A DNA stretch of 59,774 bases from Lingula anatina (taxonomy: Eukaryota > Brachiopoda > Lingulata > Lingulida > Lingulidae), in NCBI RefSeq assembly GCF_001039355.2, contig NW_019775586.1:230688-290461 (forward strand), written 5' to 3'. Each line of letters opens with the position of its first letter. Positions within the stretch are counted from its first letter, which is position 1. Below are positions 23,318 to 35,068 of this stretch, one piece after another. The notes below the pieces were generated by a model. The model was not told the DNA's origin. It worked only from the letters and a program-made list of their open reading frames with translations, and searched no databases. The position numbers and the translations under genes were made by a program.

Positions 23318-26300
23318 TTAGTAATTCTTCTCGCACACGAAGCCATGGGACGCGCCACAAGCGACTCTCACCAGATTTAAGTGGTTTGTACCATCCATGA
23401 GGACGCAGTGGTGAGCATGATCTCCAGTGACGGTGAGGTTGACAGAGTGACCATCACCCGCCCACATCAAAGTACCGTGGTTGGCCAAGTCATTACCACT
23501 GACCCACCATTTGGTGATGCCTGGAAATAGAGTACCAGCGGAATTGTGAATAATTTACCTACTTCTGATTTTCATCGAAAGCACAGGAAAACAGCAGATA
23601 TATAGCAGATAGGAAAAATAAAAATATTCTCTCCCAAACTTAAGTGGGTTGGGGGACATGCTTGAAACGGGTTAGTCATTTTCCATTCGTCTATATTCAG
23701 TCCGTTTAGGCCTACATGTACAACATTGTCCGGTGTGACAGGAATGGTAGTCCTAGGAATGAAAGTCCGGGGTACCTTATGATGAGTACATGTTAAGGTA
23801 AGCCGGAGTATCGGAGTTAGTATATGAGACAAATGGCACTTGTTCAAAGTAATGGGGAACGGACAACGGTGCCTAGTGGATTACCATTCCTGGCTAGCAC
23901 ACCGGCCATCTCCCATCTTCTATCAAGGTCAAGGTCAAGTTTTGAAGTTTTGAAGGAAGGGAGACTTACCTGCGCTGGTAGCATCCTCAGAGGAGAAAGT
24001 TTGGTTCTTGATGTAATGGTGTTCCTCCGCCGTGTTCACGGACGCCAGACGTGCCCCATAGAGAACGGCGCAGAGTCTGTCTGCCTCGGGCCAGTCCACC
24101 GCCGCTGGGACGGCCTTGTAGCAGGACCGAAACTCGTCGTTCCTCGTGAAACAGCTTGGACACGGGTCAACTGGCGAATATCAAAATGACTTCGTCAAAC
24201 ATTAAATTTACAATTTCAATTTATTTCTGTACTGGTACATAAATAATCATGACCTTGCCAAATATAATAAAAACAATCGAATTGGTCCAATACCATTCTT
24301 TTATTGGTAATTGGATTGGCAGTTTGTGAATGTACAACTATATATCTTTATATAAGGAACAGATGTACTAGTTAAGTTAATAATAAAATATTCAAGATAG
24401 GCAGTGAGATACAGATTCTTAGTGTGATTATACATTTACCATAGACACAAACAATCATTAAACTAACAACCATGAACTACGTCAAATATTTTGCTGATTG
24501 AACTGGCTTCAAAGACAATAACGTGGACCTGTACATGTCGTATTACAAGTGTATACCAATCGAATAGCTCATTCTTCGTTTTGTTTGATATAATTATTAA
24601 TATGGCATTCAAAGTATAAATAATGTACATTATTTAACATTCTTTATGTAAGCATTAAATAGTTGTTATCCAACACTATGTTTGCAAACATATTGTGAAT
24701 AATGAAACTCTAAATGCATTCACAGTTGTACCTTCATAAGATAGCAGATAATTATTTGTGTAGTTGATGAAATAGAAATATGTGAAATTAGTTCTTCTGC
24801 TAACATATGATTTTATGTAATTTTAGAGAGTTAAACGTAAACTTACCATTGCATCTTTCATCTAATTCAGTCAGTACCTCGTTGGTTTCCAACAAGCTTG
24901 CAATAGCTTTCTCGATAGCCGCGTGTTGAGCGTCCACTATCCTGTCATTGCTCTCCTGTTCGGGGCACGACAGATACTCGACTGAAAAAAAAAAGCCAGA
25001 GTGTAGAAGCAGTTCTACATGTAGCACGTACATGTTTCACACAGTTCCTTAGTCTATCACCGAACCCGTACAGTTCCGTTTTCTTTATGCCTAAATGGTA
25101 TAAATGATTAAGAATCACATTTTTCAAGTTAGGTGTTAGGTCTCTCTCTCTCAACAAACAATTGAATACATTCGTTTTACCATTTCTGCAAGCAGTCTGT
25201 ACCATGTCCTCTGTCCGAGCGATCAAATCTTCAAAGTCTTCAGTGGTGAAGACATATCTCTCGTAAGGTTCCGAGGCAATGTCCTCCAGGTTGTCTCTGA
25301 AATGAAAGAATTCTCTGTTCAGGTGTGCTAGAAACAGGAACTGGAAAAATGCTTTACAAACCACCCATTAATTTTTTTTCTCTGTTTTCACGGTTGTGCT
25401 AGTTAAATTAGATATGAATGAATTTGAATTTTTTTGCCTACCGCCTGATGTCGTCCCCGACTCCTATTGCCATGATTTTGACACCGTCAGCCTTCAGTGC
25501 ATCAGCATTCGGGATGGTGGCTTCTTTGTCTGAGTTTGGTTTACCATCGGTTATAACAATCACCATCTTAGCGTCGGTCACATTGCGTTGGTTTTCATTA
25601 AAGAGCTCGTGGATGACCGCCAGCCCTCCGGAGGTGTTGGTTCTCGTGCCCAGCTGAGTCTTGAATTCACGGTCCGCCATCTCCCCGACTTTGTCCAAGA
25701 CGGCTTGCTTGTCTGTAAGCGAAAAAAAGCCTGTTTAGTATCAAGATGGCTAGAAATTAATGCAAAACTAGGTGCATCATATTTTACTCTTCCAGATCCT
25801 TTCAGCCCCTCAGCCCCCCCTCCGGTTTTGACACCAAGTTTTTAAAGTTTTTATATGTAATTATAAAATATAACGCGAGGAAAGTCTCAGTTGGGTGCAA
25901 TTCCAGTCCATATTTAGTTCTGCTATTTTTGTGAGGGTGTTTATATAACTTCTGCACTGGTATTTGAGGAGCTATGCTCACAGTGTAGGCCTAACCAGTC
26001 AAACCAATATTCTGTCATATCAGTGTAGGCTTGGCTATTTGTTATTTATATTGACCGCTTTTACCGATTTGTTCCATATGTGCCAAGGTCGGGGGCGTCT
26101 CGATAGTCCGAAGGTTCACTGGTCCGAAGAGTAGTAACATTTTCATCGTTTTTTTTAATCAAGGGTTCATTGGTCCGAAGGTTCTATAGTGAACATTAAG
26201 ACCAATGAACCTTCGGACTATTGCTAGGGCCCGCCAGGTCTATTGTTTGCACTAGCTCTGCACTTAAATTCGGTGTTTTATTCCATTTTTAATTCAATAC

Positions 26301-27087
26301 TTTAGTTTAAATGACTGGCCAAATAGAACGAAATCTACCGTCACGCACATTGTCTCGTTTTCACATAAGAGAACCTCTAAAATTCATTCATTTTGGAGGG
26401 GAAATCCTGTCGAGTGCAGCTATAATGAGTTACTAAAAACGCCACTGCCAGACAAACTCACCTGAATAATCATCAAAGGCGAAGTATCGGGTCGCTTTAA
26501 CACTGAAGTAAACGAGACCGAGGCGCACACGCTCAGCACCAACGCCGAACCTGCTGATAAAATCTTGAACAAACCCGACCACTTTCTTGTAATTCATGAA
26601 GCCCACGCTCTTGGAAGCGTCCAGCAAGAACGCCAAGTCGATCTTATCTTCTCTGTCGCAAGTGACGTGGTTGGCTGGAAGTATGGTCAATTTTCAAACG
26701 TTTTTTTTTTATTATTATTATTCTCAAAGATTTGAACGATCCAATTCATTTCTTGTGGACATTGCTGCCCTATGATGAGATCATAAATAGTGAAACAGTA
26801 TATCAGGTCAAATTTCACTAAATGGTCGAAAACATAAATCAAATATCGGACGCGACATATTAATTCAAACAAAACACAAAGTGCCCTTATTTGGATAGCG
26901 ATTCCACATTTTGCAGTTACATGAATATCATTTTAAAAAAATACTTTTTTAGGTTCACATTCTGGACAAAATTACATTCCACGGCATAGGTTAAACTAAT
27001 TAAGTTACCTGATGAAGCCTCCGAAGTGGAGCCCACCACTGCGATGGCGCAGTAAAGAAGTACCGCAGATACCAACAACACTTTCAT
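23318..27087 (-). CDS. Secreted vWA plus C-type-lectin-domain protein, paralogue B
   Basis: Seven exons: 27087-27009, 26674-26462, 25712-25442, 25296-25181, 24981-24847, 24170-23970, 23520-23318, giving 405 residues. Exons 2 to 6 have exactly the lengths (213, 271, 116, 135, 201 bp) and phases of paralogue A; only the first and last differ. Residues 1-19 are a signal peptide. The vWA domain (about 39-224) has an intact MIDAS: DASKS (45-49), Thr124 and Asp153 in VITDGKPN. A helical neck runs between the cysteines of LSCPEQ and DERCNG. The CTLD carries CPSC, SCYKA, RLCAVL, CVLMD, ACGA and VCE, and like paralogue A lacks the QPD/EPN and WND sugar-binding motifs. It shares the segment GTLMWAGDGHSV with A. 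Local gene duplication explains the pair. The ligand is unknown; extracellular adhesion or immune recognition is an inference from the domains. Confidence 0.92.
23730..23905. mobile_element. Family-2 MITE-like element, copy c (in paralogue B intron)
   Basis: Well preserved, about 176 bp. Left end CCGGTGTGACAGGAATGGT, right end ACCATTCCTGGCTAGCACACCGG, mutually inverted. It lies in the last intron of paralogue B. Confidence 0.8.
26091..26235. mobile_element. Family-3 hairpin element, copy a (in paralogue B intron)
   Basis: About 145 bp. The arms contain CGATAGTCCGAAGGTTCA and, inverted, TGAACCTTCGGACTATTGC; the GGTCCGAAGG motif recurs inside. AGGTC at 26086-26090 and 26236-26240 looks like a 5-bp target duplication. 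Confidence 0.8.
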
Positions 27088-27141
27088 GATGAATCGCTGA
27101 GATGTTGCAATCGAGTGTCACTTCTTGTCTTTTTGTCGTGA

Positions 27142-27148
27142 TTTTAAA
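27142..27148 (-). promoter_or_regulatory. TATA-like element of vWA-CTLD paralogue B
   Basis: TTTAAAA 55-61 bp upstream of the ATG, followed by TCACGACAAA, GTGACA and CGATTGCAA, in common with paralogue A. Confidence 0.5.
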
Positions 27149-28669
27149 CAAAATTCAACACCTACGCTGGTATACCGGCTGAGGATTGATCGCTTTATTT
27201 TTTGCATTCGTGATGCGCGACCAGGATTGACGGTATTTAGATAAGTTGGCCTAATCACATTAATTTTTTATTTTGACATAAGTTGTTAAGTCGAGTGCCG
27301 CTATAATTGTACAAGTTCTAAGTGTAAGTAATCAACTTGAAAGCAATCAGCGGCAACTAAAAGCTCGGGTGTGCCCAAAGATTGTACACAAAACCAATTT
27401 AAATCATTCAAAATATATTAGTGAACTAGCAGTCAACAGTCAAGAGACAATACCGAAAGCGCAATTTGAAAATTCGTTTTATGGCTCGGTTCCCGCCAAT
27501 AATCCGCCCGTATACTTTGAACTGTTGACACAAACTATGTATTGGCGTGGGAATGAATATAGTTTACTATTGCCTGAGGCCATCCTCCGATACATTCTTA
27601 ATTAAAGAGTATTGCTTGAACACCTTTCATTAGATTATCAGGTGGGAGAATAGACTAGAATCCTCTTTCCTGGTAAGATGGTTTACCGTCCTAGACAGAT
27701 TCGAAGTGCCTGGACAACTACATGAAGGTGTGATTTGGCGGCAAACCTGTGAACGCATGTTCTTATGACTGGGTTTCTATACCTAGATCGATCTAAAAGG
27801 ATCCATCTTCAAGGGGTTTCTCGCAAAATTGTTTTCAAATTAAGCAGCTAAATTCTCTGGCATGTCTACTAAAGTTGCTAAGATAATTAATTACCCTCTA
27901 GCAGCTTCAGTAGGCGTGACAGATATCTAAGCCGCTTAAGTTGATGGCAATTTGGAGAGAATCCCCTTGAAGACAGATCGATCTACAGTTAGTACGATAG
28001 GGTCTAGGAATCTATCATCAATCTGGTCATACACTGTAAATATTTGATGATTTGCCATTTGGGGAAGAACTGTCGTTGATGTTTTAGAAATGTCCAGTTC
28101 AAATAAAGATTTAAGGAATTCGTATAAACCAGACGCATCGGATATCATTACTCAAATCTGAATAAATTATGCATGCTATAAAGCACTTTCATACATTCAA
28201 TTAATGTTTATAACGTTATCTTTCTTCTATTTAGCTTTCTTAAATACTGGTACTGTAGGTAGAAAAGCTAAGCAGGTGTTTGCGAACTATCCTACTATTA
28301 TCAGCAATGATCGGCAAACTGCACAGAAAATCAAATACGACAAACAAAAGTGGAGAAAATGACATGATGAACGAAGCTAACCAAATATGCCCGTGGCCTA
28401 TCGTGCACATACTTAAAGCCACTTGTATACAAGTTTGCAGTAACTAACAGAAACAGAATCAAAGAAGCAATTAAATTAAAAGGGAGCGACAAGACATGAC
28501 GTGCCTTAAAATAAATAAATAAGAAAAGGATAAAAATGCTGCTTGGAAAGAACCCGCCTAAAGAGCGATTGCAAGAAATGTGCATGACAACATGGCCTTC
28601 AAGATGAATATTTCTTTGATTTTGAGTTTGCAACCCAACAAATTGAAAGCATTTTTGTATTGGATAAAA
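27149..28669. other. Spacer left of the assembly gap
   Basis: No supported exon. It contains one palindromic element (27784-27990). The 70-residue minus-strand frame at 27936-28148 overlaps that element and is not convincing. Confidence 0.45.
27784..27990. mobile_element. Inverted-repeat element of about 207 bp
   Basis: The left arm begins TAGATCGATCT and contains ATCTTCAAGGGG.TTCTC; the right arm contains GAGAATCCCCTTGAAGAC and ends AGATCGATCTACA. Arm pairing continues inward through CTTAAGC/GCAGCT-type sequence. Single copy in this window. Confidence 0.65.
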
Positions 28670-29299
28670 NNNNNNNNNNNNNNNNNNNNNNNNNNNNNNN
28701 NNNNNNNNNNNNNNNNNNNNNNNNNNNNNNNNNNNNNNNNNNNNNNNNNNNNNNNNNNNNNNNNNNNNNNNNNNNNNNNNNNNNNNNNNNNNNNNNNNNN
28801 NNNNNNNNNNNNNNNNNNNNNNNNNNNNNNNNNNNNNNNNNNNNNNNNNNNNNNNNNNNNNNNNNNNNNNNNNNNNNNNNNNNNNNNNNNNNNNNNNNNN
28901 NNNNNNNNNNNNNNNNNNNNNNNNNNNNNNNNNNNNNNNNNNNNNNNNNNNNNNNNNNNNNNNNNNNNNNNNNNNNNNNNNNNNNNNNNNNNNNNNNNNN
29001 NNNNNNNNNNNNNNNNNNNNNNNNNNNNNNNNNNNNNNNNNNNNNNNNNNNNNNNNNNNNNNNNNNNNNNNNNNNNNNNNNNNNNNNNNNNNNNNNNNNN
29101 NNNNNNNNNNNNNNNNNNNNNNNNNNNNNNNNNNNNNNNNNNNNNNNNNNNNNNNNNNNNNNNNNNNNNNNNNNNNNNNNNNNNNNNNNNNNNNNNNNNN
29201 NNNNNNNNNNNNNNNNNNNNNNNNNNNNNNNNNNNNNNNNNNNNNNNNNNNNNNNNNNNNNNNNNNNNNNNNNNNNNNNNNNNNNNNNNNNNNNNNNNN
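28670..29299. other. Assembly gap (630 N)
   Basis: Unsequenced. The last exons of the GLB1L-like gene may lie in or beyond this gap. Open frames drawn through the N run have no meaning. Confidence 0.99.
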
Positions 29300-29858
29300 A
29301 CATCCTTGTAGGGGGACCAGTCTCCAGATGACAACATACTGCAGTTGTAATGAAACACATATTAAACACATCTACCAGGTTCATTATGACAAAATCCCAT
29401 TCATACCAGAACTAGACTAAATATTGTTTAGTTGACTGTGAGATTATCCCATGTTATATTGTCTGGTATATCAATATAACATGAGAAAATTTTACCTCAA
29501 TTTAATCAAACTTGAAAACTATTCTTTCATGTCTCCCTCCAGTGCCAAGTCTAGACAAATGACACTTAATTTCATTCTTAAGTTTGCTTTAAAATAACAA
29601 AATTTATATAATGCTTCTTTAGTGAGCCTCTGAGAAAATGCATAAATTTAATTATTACTGGGTATACACTTTATAACAGCCCAGGGAGTCAGATTTAAAT
29701 TGTGTCACCCCATACATGTATAAGAATGAAAGTAGGTATGCAGTGGTGTTTTGAGTTATAGATACTACTACAACATTGGTGGGCAAGACATGATAGCCAC
29801 ATAGGCTTTATATACATACTGGTATATATACATGTATACATGTACCTATAATGTATAT

Positions 29859-30025
29859 CAGGGGCGGATTTAGGCAGTCTTCTGGGTCTTCCGGAAGACG
29901 GTCAGATTTTCAAGTTTACATTGACGGGTATCTAATTTTTCTGTTGGAAGACGGTCAAAATTGGAGGATGAATCAACAAAGATAATTTGGAAGACTGTCA
30001 GTAAAAAGCTCTGGATCTGCCCCTG
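29859..30025 (+). mobile_element. Family-1 MITE-like element, copy c
   Basis: Complete copy of about 167 bp with ends CAGGGGCGGATTTAG and CTGGATCTGCCCCTG. It is flanked by TATAT on both sides, a candidate 5-bp target duplication. Confidence 0.85.
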
Positions 30026-30059
30026 TATATACTTTCCTGAATCATAATGTATCTATATA

Positions 30060-30228
30060 CAGGCCCGTAGCCAGGGGGGGTTCGGGGGGTTTGAAAGAAC
30101 CCCCCTTTTTTCTGGAAAAAGGTCCACTCTGGGTAAAATTTGACCTAGGTACATGGGGATTATATGGTAAAAGGTCCACTTTTTCAGAAAAAGACCCCCC
30201 CCCTTTGGAAATGCTGGCTACGGGCCTG
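30060..30228. mobile_element. Family-4 element (CAGGCCCGTAGCCAG ends), copy a
   Basis: About 169 bp with inverted ends CAGGCCCGTAGCCAG and CTGGCTACGGGCCTG and internal AAAAAGGTCCACT repeated in the same orientation. Non-coding. Flanked by TATA-rich DNA, so the target duplication is not clear. Confidence 0.85.
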
Positions 30229-31160
30229 ATATATGTGATGAACATGGGGTATTTATAAATGACGACAACAGCCAAGTAGATCCAGACGGCACCTTTATTA
30301 TTTCTGTTCTTTCTCTCTCTACTGACCCTTGAGTTTACTGGGCCTTATATACAGTGAAGAGCCACAATAGGGCATTTAAGATAGAATTATACATAATTCA
30401 TTTATGAGACAGAGGACAGTTGCAATTGTTCATTTGGCCAGCATGAGCACAATCCATGATTTAGAGACAATAAGGATATACATATATAGCCATTGCTTAA
30501 GACCATGAATGTAACCAAGGTTAATCTATGCATACGTTTACTGTATAAGCCATGAATATAATCAGAGTTAATTTATGTATACGGTTACTGTATATCTAGG
30601 TTACCATCTTGATCTAATATATCTTCAGTGAGCATGATATATATGTAATACTCTCTGACCACAGGGTGCCTAGTACACTAGGACTCCATTCACATGGCAA
30701 GTCTATTTTCTAAAAATCTATTTTCTATTCGCAGTATCTTGTAATCACGGTCCCTGTGCCCTGAATATCCCGCGGCGTAATTACTGGCGAGCCAGTTGCT
30801 TCCGAAGCTGTAATTAATTCTTTTACATAATTATTGTATTGGACCCTGTGGGAACCGAGATGCTCAACAGGAAAGCATTCCTTAACAGACATACTCTTTG
30901 ACATTTTTTTTTTTTTGGGGGGGGGGAGGAGGAGGAGGATTTCACACCTTTGGGTTGAGTATAGTGCACATCCCTGTCTTTGTCAAGCAGGAGTGATTAC
31001 TGAGTGAATACACTCAACGCCACAATTTCAGGGGCAGGTAGTTTCAAAATCACAATTGAGTTTATTGGGTGAGTTTCATATCCTTTTTTATTGTAATTTT
31101 GTGTCTTATTTTATAATAAATTTTGTATGCTATTTTATTAGAATGTATCTTTTTTTATAC

Positions 31161-34100
31161 CTTGTTAGGAATGGTTTCCTGAACTCCAGTGGATAGTGAT
31201 CCCAGTCTATCAGCACTGCTTCATCCAAGTAAACTGTGCTTGTTATACCTGGAATGAATTGAAGTGATTGTCTCTGAAACGTTTCACAAAATGGGCAAAA
31301 CATATTCCGTGGCAGATGTCTAAAAAGATGCTATGCAGACATGGTGGGCATAGTGGAACTTGTTTCATGTGGGCATGTATGTCACACTATTGTGGCTTAC
31401 AGCACATCTGCCATAGCATAAACATCACCTGGCCCATTGCCATCAATTTCAAAGTGGGGAAGGGGGGGTCCTTTTCTGAAAAAGAGGCCTTTTTTCAAGA
31501 AACTTCCGTGTACTTGGACCAAATTTTACTGAGAACAAACCTTTCCCTGCAAAAAAGGACAGTTCGCTCAAACTCCCGTGGCTCCAGGGCTGACCAAGAT
31601 GAATCAGGTGCACCACTGCACCATTTGACATATGGGCCGGTATTCTCGAAGCTATCAAATATGATTTTTTCATCGAATCTTAATCGAATCCAAAAAAAAC
31701 GGTATTCTCGAAGCTATTGAAAATTTTTTCATCAAAATCGATTCGAAGACGAAAAAATTCGACGTCAAAAACGTTTGAGAATACTGCCCCTGCTCATGAC
31801 TCACAGCAGTTCATAGCTAAGACATATACCTCATCAATGTATGGTTTATACATTATAGATACATGTCACACTTTTCATACACTGTACTAGTACCAGTACA
31901 TGTTGGTGCACATAAGATCCAAATTACTTCCATTATTTTACAGTTATTACTTATATTAAATTTTATCATTCAATCATACCATATCAAATAAATTACTGGT
32001 AAAAACTCTGTTATTACATATGAACTGAGCATTGGTGGAGCATGGATTTCCAGTAACATACATACACCACTTCTACTAGTTTCTTATACAACTCAAATAA
32101 ATTCAACATGTCAAGGGATAAACTGAATAAATTACTCGATCAGTCATAAAAGAGATTCAGACTGCTCCTTTCTTTTAATTTTTTGGTCAGAAATTTAAAC
32201 CTACCGATCTACAGGGTACATGTACTTTTCTGCCTCATTGATGTACAGCATAGAATGCTAGCAGAAATATCTGTTCAAATATCGATCGTCTTTCGTTTAA
32301 GATTAAACAATGCCTTTTGTTATTCTCTTAGTTATACTTCTTGAAACTGTATGCTGGCATTTGGTCGGCTTTTGTGGCAAAAAAACTGACTTCATATGCA
32401 TCTTTAAGGTGAAAAAACTCATGTTAGAATACTGTACCTTTCCTTTGACTCTCAAATGGTACTTTTGTTCCATTATAATATCCCATGCTATTGAGTCTGC
32501 CCATATTTTCAACTAATACATCTAAAACATAAATTGTCTGAAAATATGCACGAGGAAAAAACATTAAAAAATTAACATTTCCCTTGAAATGATTAACCAG
32601 AAATATTTCAACTGTGAAATTTTGCTCTTTTTTTAACAAAAGATTGAAACTCAAATATTACAAGTAATAACAGCAAAAGACTATAAACTGAACTGAATAA
32701 AATAAAAAAATATTGAACAAGTTAATGAATGATCAAACAAACAAAAACTTAATAATCTAACCATGCATAAGTTTACAAGTCTGGACTGTGATATACATCA
32801 CATGACCACAGCTGACTGTATTAATATGGTTACAAATTATTAATCATAATGCATGGTTATGTTCCCGAAGAATTATGACAGAGGCCGATTTAGGCCGTCT
32901 TCTGGGTCTTCCGGAAGACAGTCAGATTTTAAAGTTTACATTGATGGGTATCTAATATTTTCTGTCAGAAGATGGTCAAAAATGGAGGATGGATTAACAA
33001 AGATAATTTGGAAGACTGTCAGAAAATATATCTGGATCCGCCCCTGTATGAATAGATATACTTGCATTATTGCGTTTTTAGTCGAGCACAGGATACCTAT
33101 TTGTTCAGCTGTACATATGAAGTATTCAATCACTCATTACATTACACTCAATGGCTCACTCTGGCTACAGCACTGAATAAACCATTTGCATTTGGTTTTA
33201 GTTTCTGTAACATGTTACAATATTCTTTGACACTCCAATTATTCCAGTCACCTTGTTCTGTGGCTTATTTGGCCCCTTTATCGCCACCACCATGTCTTTC
33301 TTGTTCAAGTTAAAAGTGGCAATCTCTGTCCCATTCAGAAGGACCTAAAAATGACATAGAGGGATGGAATAAACCAAAAAATCATCACAGCTTTTAACAT
33401 TCCCAATTTACAAAATTACCAGTTTATACTAGCTTCTCTCTTAAAGAATACAAGAATTTATATTCTAAATATGTATTAGAATTCATGTTAAATGCTTGGA
33501 ACATTTTCAAGTATGGCAAAATTTGCATCACATGGGAAAATTCAAGTAAAATCAGGTTTTCATGCCAATTTATATCAAATTATATTATATAAAACTGATG
33601 AGAAATATTTTGCTTAATTGCCATAGTATGTGTGGCAAATAATTCACCTTGCAAAATAAAACAAAAGAATTTTCCCCCAGAAACAGCAGGAGTACTATCA
33701 ATGAATATCATATATTTTGTCAAATAGATAAAGCAAAATTTAAGCACATCCTTTTGATAAATACTATAATTTTTATCATTCATTTGTACTTAAAAATACG
33801 TCAACTTGACATAAACAATATATGTAGTCACTTACCACAGCCCTATCTCTGACAGTGTCAGAAAATTTTAGTTTTCCACCTTTGGTAATTTCTTTCCTGT
33901 ACAAAATAAACCCATAGCCTTGTCCTCCGCCATTGTTAACCTGACCGAGAAACTCCATGGGGACTGCTTCTATGCCATATATAGCCTGCAAATGACAGGG
34001 GTTAAACTGGAGTTGTCATCACAGCAACTTTTACTCAATGCCAAATTTCACATTCTGTTATTTTAGTAATGCACACCAAATAAATAAATAAATATAAAAT

Positions 34101-35034
34101 AAAGTAAATAGAATTAATCTAGAGTTCACTGTGGGCAACTTAAGGAAAACCATAAATTAAGATTAATATGAAAGCCGAAAAAGTGCAAAATACCTTCATT
34201 CGTTTTACCATGTCATCCAAAAGTAAATATTTTTCAATTTCAAGAGTACCTGCAAAAGCAGAAAAAACATACTAGTACCTAGCAAACAACCAACAAGTCC
34301 TGATGAAGTACTTATATAAACCTCTTTTCATACTGTGCCGACGTGATTTTTTTTATTTTTTTTGCATCATGGTAACTAGTCCTTCATGTGTGACAATAGA
34401 GAGTTTCCGTTGCCAGTGAGATACGCCGGCTAGATTAATACGTCATCGGTTTGTGCGCACTTGTTCACCGCATTCATATACCGTTATCCCATCTAGTCTG
34501 CAGAATACAAGCGCTCCTATCTAGCCAGTGCGGAAGATTATTGAAAATACGTATTAAAGGTTGTGTTTGCTAATTTATATGACTTATATACTTTTTTACA
34601 AAAGTTCAAGTGTACGTTCATGCAAATTTCGACTTTTTAACAGAGAGGAGCCGCTAGTTTTGGTTTATCAGGCACGTAGTCGAGGGTTGATCGTCGGGTT
34701 CTTATGAACCGCCATTTTTGTCGGGAAAAATTGCACTTTTGGGTAATATTTGTCTCCTTTTTCATAAAAAAGAATCCCCCCCCCTTGGAAATAGATAGCT
34801 ACGGGGCCGTATATTGTTATTATTATATTGGAATGAGCGCCAGCATTCCGGGACATTACCGGAACGCGATGAGAGAAGCGCGTTACTGGATACATTAGCA
34901 CATACGTAACAATCTAGCCATCGTATCCCAACTGCACCAGAAACTCTCTAATGCTACCAGGGTTTAATTCCCTTTCACGAGTTTGCTTTCAACTATTTGG
35001 ACCAATCAAAATTAATCCCATTAACTGACCATGT

Positions 35035-35068
<34 letters not shown>

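Larger units (their letters stand above)
29300..31160. other. Repeat-bearing region downstream of the last visible GLB1L-like exon
   Basis: I searched the minus strand here for the expected C-terminal GH35 exons and did not see them. The region holds a family-1 element and a family-4 element; the rest is AT-rich. Confidence 0.45.

Noticed and set aside
23824-24189. Plus-strand 121-residue frame
   Set aside because: It overlaps antisense to CTLD exon 24170-23970 and a family-2 element; no domain.
11065-27087. Matrilin or collagen-type protein as the identity of the vWA genes
   Set aside because: No collagen Gly-X-Y or EGF repeats were found, and each gene ends in a CTLD, so only the vWA domain is shared with those families.
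28331-29384. Several 220-346 residue open frames across 28331-29384
   Set aside because: They are almost entirely N bases; the length is an artefact of the gap.
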